NCBI GenBank assembly: GCA_020720965.1
Contig: DYNS01000115.1
Location: 1 to 8,538, forward strand
Direction of reading: 5' to 3'
DNA length: 8,538 nucleotides
From: Anaerolinea sp.
GTDB taxonomy: Bacteria; Chloroflexota; Anaerolineae; Anaerolineales; Villigracilaceae
Both the position numbers and the translations under genes were made by a program. Numbering within the stretch: position 1 is the first letter of the stretch; each line of letters opens with the position of its first letter. Shown piece by piece: positions 6,306-8,538 of this stretch. The notes beneath the pieces are model-generated. The model saw only the letters and a list, made by a program, of their open reading frames with translations. It made no database searches and had not been told where the DNA came from.

Positions 6306-7535
6306 ATGCGAATTTTCGTCATCGAACCCAACAACAGCGGCGGATTGGTGCATTACACCTACCAACTCTGCAACGCCCTGGCAGCCGAGGGCGCGGACGT
6401 TACCCTCGTCACCGCCCACGACTACGAAATGGAAGGCTTCCCGCATCAGTTTCGCGTTCACAAAATTCTGCGGCTCTGGAAACATTTTGACCAGCAAAGC
6501 CCCCAACAACGCCCCCTCAATGCCCTGAGCCGCAAACTATTCTGGAACATCCGGCGCGCCTGGCGCGGATTTTTGCTCATCAGCGCCTGGGTGCGCCTCA
6601 GTTTGCACATCCTGCGCCACAAACCAGACCTAGTGCAATTCACCCGCATCGAATTCCCTTTCGAGTCCTTCTTCATCGAATTTTTGCAAAAAATGGGGTT
6701 GCCCCTCACCCAAATCTGCCACGAGTTTGAAGCCCGCGAGGGGCAAAATCGCCTGGCGACCCTGCTCTTTGGCAAAAACGAAAGCGTTTACAACAGTTTC
6801 TCCGCCATCTTCTTTCACGCCAACGAAAACCGCCAACGCTTCTTTCAACTGTACCCCTCGGTGAACCCCCAAAACACGCACGTCATCCCTCTCGGCAACG
6901 CCGACTGGCTCTTTCACCTGAAACCCGCCCGAACCGCTCAGGAAATACGGACGCAATACGGCTTGCTAGACCACCCGGTTATCGTCTTCTTTGGCTTGCT
7001 CTCACCCAGCAAAGGGCTGGATGACCTGGTGGAATCCTTTGCCCTGGTACACCAAAAAGAACCCAACGCCCAACTCTTCATCGCCGGATACCCCACCAAG
7101 CACATCGATATGGACTCCCTCCGCGCCCAAATTGAACGGCTGGGGCTAAAAGCCCACACCCACTTCGACTCGCGCTACATCCCCTCGGACGAAGTGCCAG
7201 CCCTGATGAACCTGGCGAGCGTTGTTGTCTTCCCCTATAAGACCAGCACCCAGAGCGCCTCCCTCCAAACCGCCTACACCTTCGGCAAACCGGTTGTCGC
7301 CACCGCCGTAGGCGGTTTGCCCGAAAGCGTGGACGATGGCAAATGCGGCTACCTCGTCCCGCCCCGAAACCCTGCCGCCATGGCGGAACGAATCCTCTTC
7401 CTGCTGCAAAATCCCCCAACCGCCGAGCGCCTGGGCGCTTACGCCCGCCGCCTGGCAGAAACCCGCTTTGGCTGGCAATCCATCGCCGCCCAAATTTTGC
7501 GTATCTATACGCAAATCCTTGCCGAAAAAGATTAG
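6306..7535 (+). CDS. Glycosyltransferase, GT4-like (GT-B fold), degenerate EX7E
   Basis: The 409-residue protein begins with a Rossmann strand and acceptor loop, MRIFVIEPNNSGGLVHYTYQ (1-20). It continues through a Trp/Arg-rich helical region (about 77-105) that may touch the membrane, and has VIPLGNADWLF (193-203) at the inter-domain hinge. The donor domain has FFGLLSPSKGLDDLVESF (228-245, Lys236 at the phosphate-binding position), LFIAGYP (257-263) and SLQTAYTFGKPVVATAVGGL (319-338), then PESVDDGKCGYLVPP (339-353). Aligned with the preceding gene, the two glutamates of EX7E become Ser314 and Thr322, as occurs in some GT4-like subgroups. It starts at ATG 6306, eight bases after the previous stop, with only a weak AGG (6296-6298) as a ribosome binding site, so coupled translation is likely. 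It is probably the last gene of the polysaccharide transcript. No terminator hairpin is visible after its TAG. Confidence 0.88.
   Translation: MRIFVIEPNNSGGLVHYTYQLCNALAAEGADVTLVTAHDYEMEGFPHQFRVHKILRLWKHFDQQSPQQRPLNALSRKLFWNIRRAWRGFLLISAWVRLSLHILRHKPDLVQFTRIEFPFESFFIEFLQKMGLPLTQICHEFEAREGQNRLATLLFGKNESVYNSFSAIFFHANENRQRFFQLYPSVNPQNTHVIPLGNADWLFHLKPARTAQEIRTQYGLLDHPVIVFFGLLSPSKGLDDLVESFALVHQKEPNAQLFIAGYPTKHIDMDSLRAQIERLGLKAHTHFDSRYIPSDEVPALMNLASVVVFPYKTSTQSASLQTAYTFGKPVVATAVGGLPESVDDGKCGYLVPPRNPAAMAERILFLLQNPPTAERLGAYARRLAETRFGWQSIAAQILRIYTQILAEKD
7266..7319. repeat. 12-bp perfect inverted repeat inside the second glycosyltransferase gene
   Basis: CAAACCGCCTAC (7266-7277) is the exact reverse complement of GTAGGCGGTTTG (7308-7319), with 30 bases between. 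The spacer contains the palindrome AACCGGTT (7288-7295), centred within one base of the repeat centre. A second, competing 9-bp pairing exists between GGCAAACCG (7284-7292) and CGGTTTGCC (7313-7321). The arms encode residues in the conserved QTAY and VGGL parts of the donor domain, so codon constraint may partly explain them. Confidence 0.6.
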
Positions 7536-7548
7536 AACATTCGTTTTA

Positions 7549-7557
7549 TGGTAAACT
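7549..7557 (+). promoter_or_regulatory. Extended -10-like promoter of the DinG-like gene, possibly leaderless
   Basis: TG (7549-7550), one base, then TAAACT (7552-7557) fits an extended -10 element (four of six positions of TATAAT plus the TG). It ends six bases before ATG 7564, so transcription would start at or next to the A of the start codon. No Shine-Dalgarno-like purine run occurs in the preceding 20 bases, which agrees with leaderless initiation. It differs from the element before the ligase gene (TGATATACT) at only two positions. No -35 hexamer is evident. Confidence 0.45.
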
Positions 7558-7563
7558 AAGCCC

Positions 7564-8538
7564 ATGACATCCATCGTATCCATAGACATTGAAACCACCG
7601 GGCTAGATGCCAACAAAGATGCCATCATCGAAATCGGGGCAATTAAATTCAACGAACACCGCATCGAAGAAGAGTGGTCCACCTTCATCAACCCCAACCG
7701 CCACATCCCAGAAAACATCACCGCCCTCACCGGCATAGACGACTCTATGGTACGCAACGCCCCGCGCATTGGGGACGTAATTGGGGATTTGCAAAACTTT
7801 GTCGGAGCCAACCCCGTTCTAGGGCAAAATGTACGCTTTGACCTGGGATTTTTACAACGCCAGGGCATTCTCGCGTTTAACAACGTTCTCGACACCTACG
7901 AACTCGCATCCGTACTCCTCCCCACTGCCAGCCGCTACAACCTGGGAGCCTTGGGGCAACTCCTCGGCATCCCCTACCCTGCCAGTCACCGCGCCCTGGA
8001 CGATGCCCGCGTCACCTACGCCGTCTACCAGCGCCTCATGCAAATCGCCACCGACCTGCCGCTGGAACTGCTGGCAGAGATTGTGCGTCAGGGAGAACCC
8101 CTGGAATGGGATGGCAACTACGCCTTCAAAGAAGCCCTCAAAAGCCGCGCCCGCCAGCAAGCCAGGGGCAAAAAGGTCAATGCTCCCAGCCCCGCCCTGC
8201 TACAAAACCTGGAATCCCCCTCCAAGCCCCAACCCCTGGGGCTGGTGAAAGAAACCCTCCCCCTGGATGCCGAAGAAGTCGCCTCGGTTTTGGAATACGG
8301 CGGACCCTTCTCGCAATACTTCCCCGCCTACGAACAACGCCCGGAACAAGTGCAAATGCTCCGCGCCGTATCAGACGCTCTCTCCTACAGCGGGCATCTG
8401 ATGGTGGAAGCCGGAACCGGGGTCGGAAAATCCTTTGCCTACCTCGTCCCGGCGGCGCTCTTCGCCATCCAAAATAAAACCAGGGTCGTCATCAGCACCA
8501 ACACCATCAACCTGCAAGACCAACTCATCCAAGAAGAC
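7564..8538 (+). CDS. dinG: DinG-family helicase with N-terminal DEDDh exonuclease, 3' partial
   Basis: The frame runs from ATG 7564 to the window end (325 residues) without a stop; full-length relatives are about 900 residues. Residues 1-160 form a DnaQ/PolC-type 3'-5' exonuclease with all DEDDh residues visible: Asp8 and Glu10 in SIDIETTGL (6-14), Asp93 in GQNVRFDLGFL (87-97), and His142 and Asp147 in SHRALDDA (141-148). A linker (about 165-245) leads to the XPD/DinG-type superfamily 2 helicase. Visible there are the Q-motif-like YEQRPEQVQML (256-266), the Walker A EAGTGVGKS (282-290) and motif Ia VVISTNTINLQDQLI (308-322). The Walker B and any iron-sulfur cluster cysteines lie beyond the window. 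This architecture is that of Bacillus-type DinG; E. coli DinG lacks the exonuclease. It would act on DNA in the cytoplasm in repair or replication-conflict resolution. It is unrelated to the upstream glycan genes, 28 bases away, and seems to have its own promoter. Confidence 0.9.
   Translation, partial: MTSIVSIDIETTGLDANKDAIIEIGAIKFNEHRIEEEWSTFINPNRHIPENITALTGIDDSMVRNAPRIGDVIGDLQNFVGANPVLGQNVRFDLGFLQRQGILAFNNVLDTYELASVLLPTASRYNLGALGQLLGIPYPASHRALDDARVTYAVYQRLMQIATDLPLELLAEIVRQGEPLEWDGNYAFKEALKSRARQQARGKKVNAPSPALLQNLESPSKPQPLGLVKETLPLDAEEVASVLEYGGPFSQYFPAYEQRPEQVQMLRAVSDALSYSGHLMVEAGTGVGKSFAYLVPAALFAIQNKTRVVISTNTINLQDQLIQED

Noticed and set aside
7146..7895. Long open minus-strand frame (about 249 codons) across the end of the second glycosyltransferase and the exonuclease domain.
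   Set aside because: It runs antisense through two well-supported genes, crosses their boundary and has no recognisable protein features. It is explained by codon bias in GC-rich sequence.

Overview
The window holds seven co-directional genes, all on the + strand and tightly packed, with both end genes cut by the window edge. By eye the base composition is moderately GC-rich. The Pro/Thr-rich linker before the first secreted domain, the exonuclease-helicase (DinG-type) fusion and the general codon style are compatible with a Chloroflexota/Anaerolineae-like bacterium. That taxonomic reading is a weak inference; no marker gene is present to confirm it.

Layout: (1) 1-1011, the C-terminal part of a probably secreted protein of unknown function with six cysteines. 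(2) 1022-2170, a CelD/BcsL-type GNAT acyltransferase. (3) 2171-2216, a short intergenic stretch with an extended -10-like motif, a small perfect hairpin and a Shine-Dalgarno site. (4) 2217-3677, a polytopic O-antigen ligase/polymerase (Wzy_C) protein. (5) 3674-5137, a WzxC/TuaB-type flippase that starts with GTG inside the stop codon of the ligase. (6) 5149-6297 and 6306-7535, two GT4 (GT-B fold) glycosyltransferases, the second with a degenerate EX7E motif. (7) 7564-8538, the N-terminal third or so of a DinG-family helicase with a DnaQ-like DEDDh exonuclease in front.

Genes 2-6 read as the tail of a cell-surface polysaccharide locus. Glycosyltransferases assemble lipid-linked units on the cytoplasmic side, the flippase moves them across the membrane, the Wzy_C protein polymerises or transfers them, and the acyltransferase may decorate them or a precursor. 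No initiating sugar-phosphate transferase, chain-length regulator or sugar-nucleotide synthesis gene is present, so the locus probably continues upstream or is scattered. The DinG-like gene is functionally unrelated and appears to have its own promoter.

There is no intergenic gap longer than 46 bases. I saw no tRNA, rRNA, CRISPR array, insertion sequence or phage signature. I did not find a clearly novel multi-gene system. The most useful leads are the unknown secreted protein, the two matching extended -10 motifs (one abutting a hairpin, one apparently giving a leaderless dinG-like transcript), the EX7E-less glycosyltransferase, and a 12-bp inverted repeat inside that gene.
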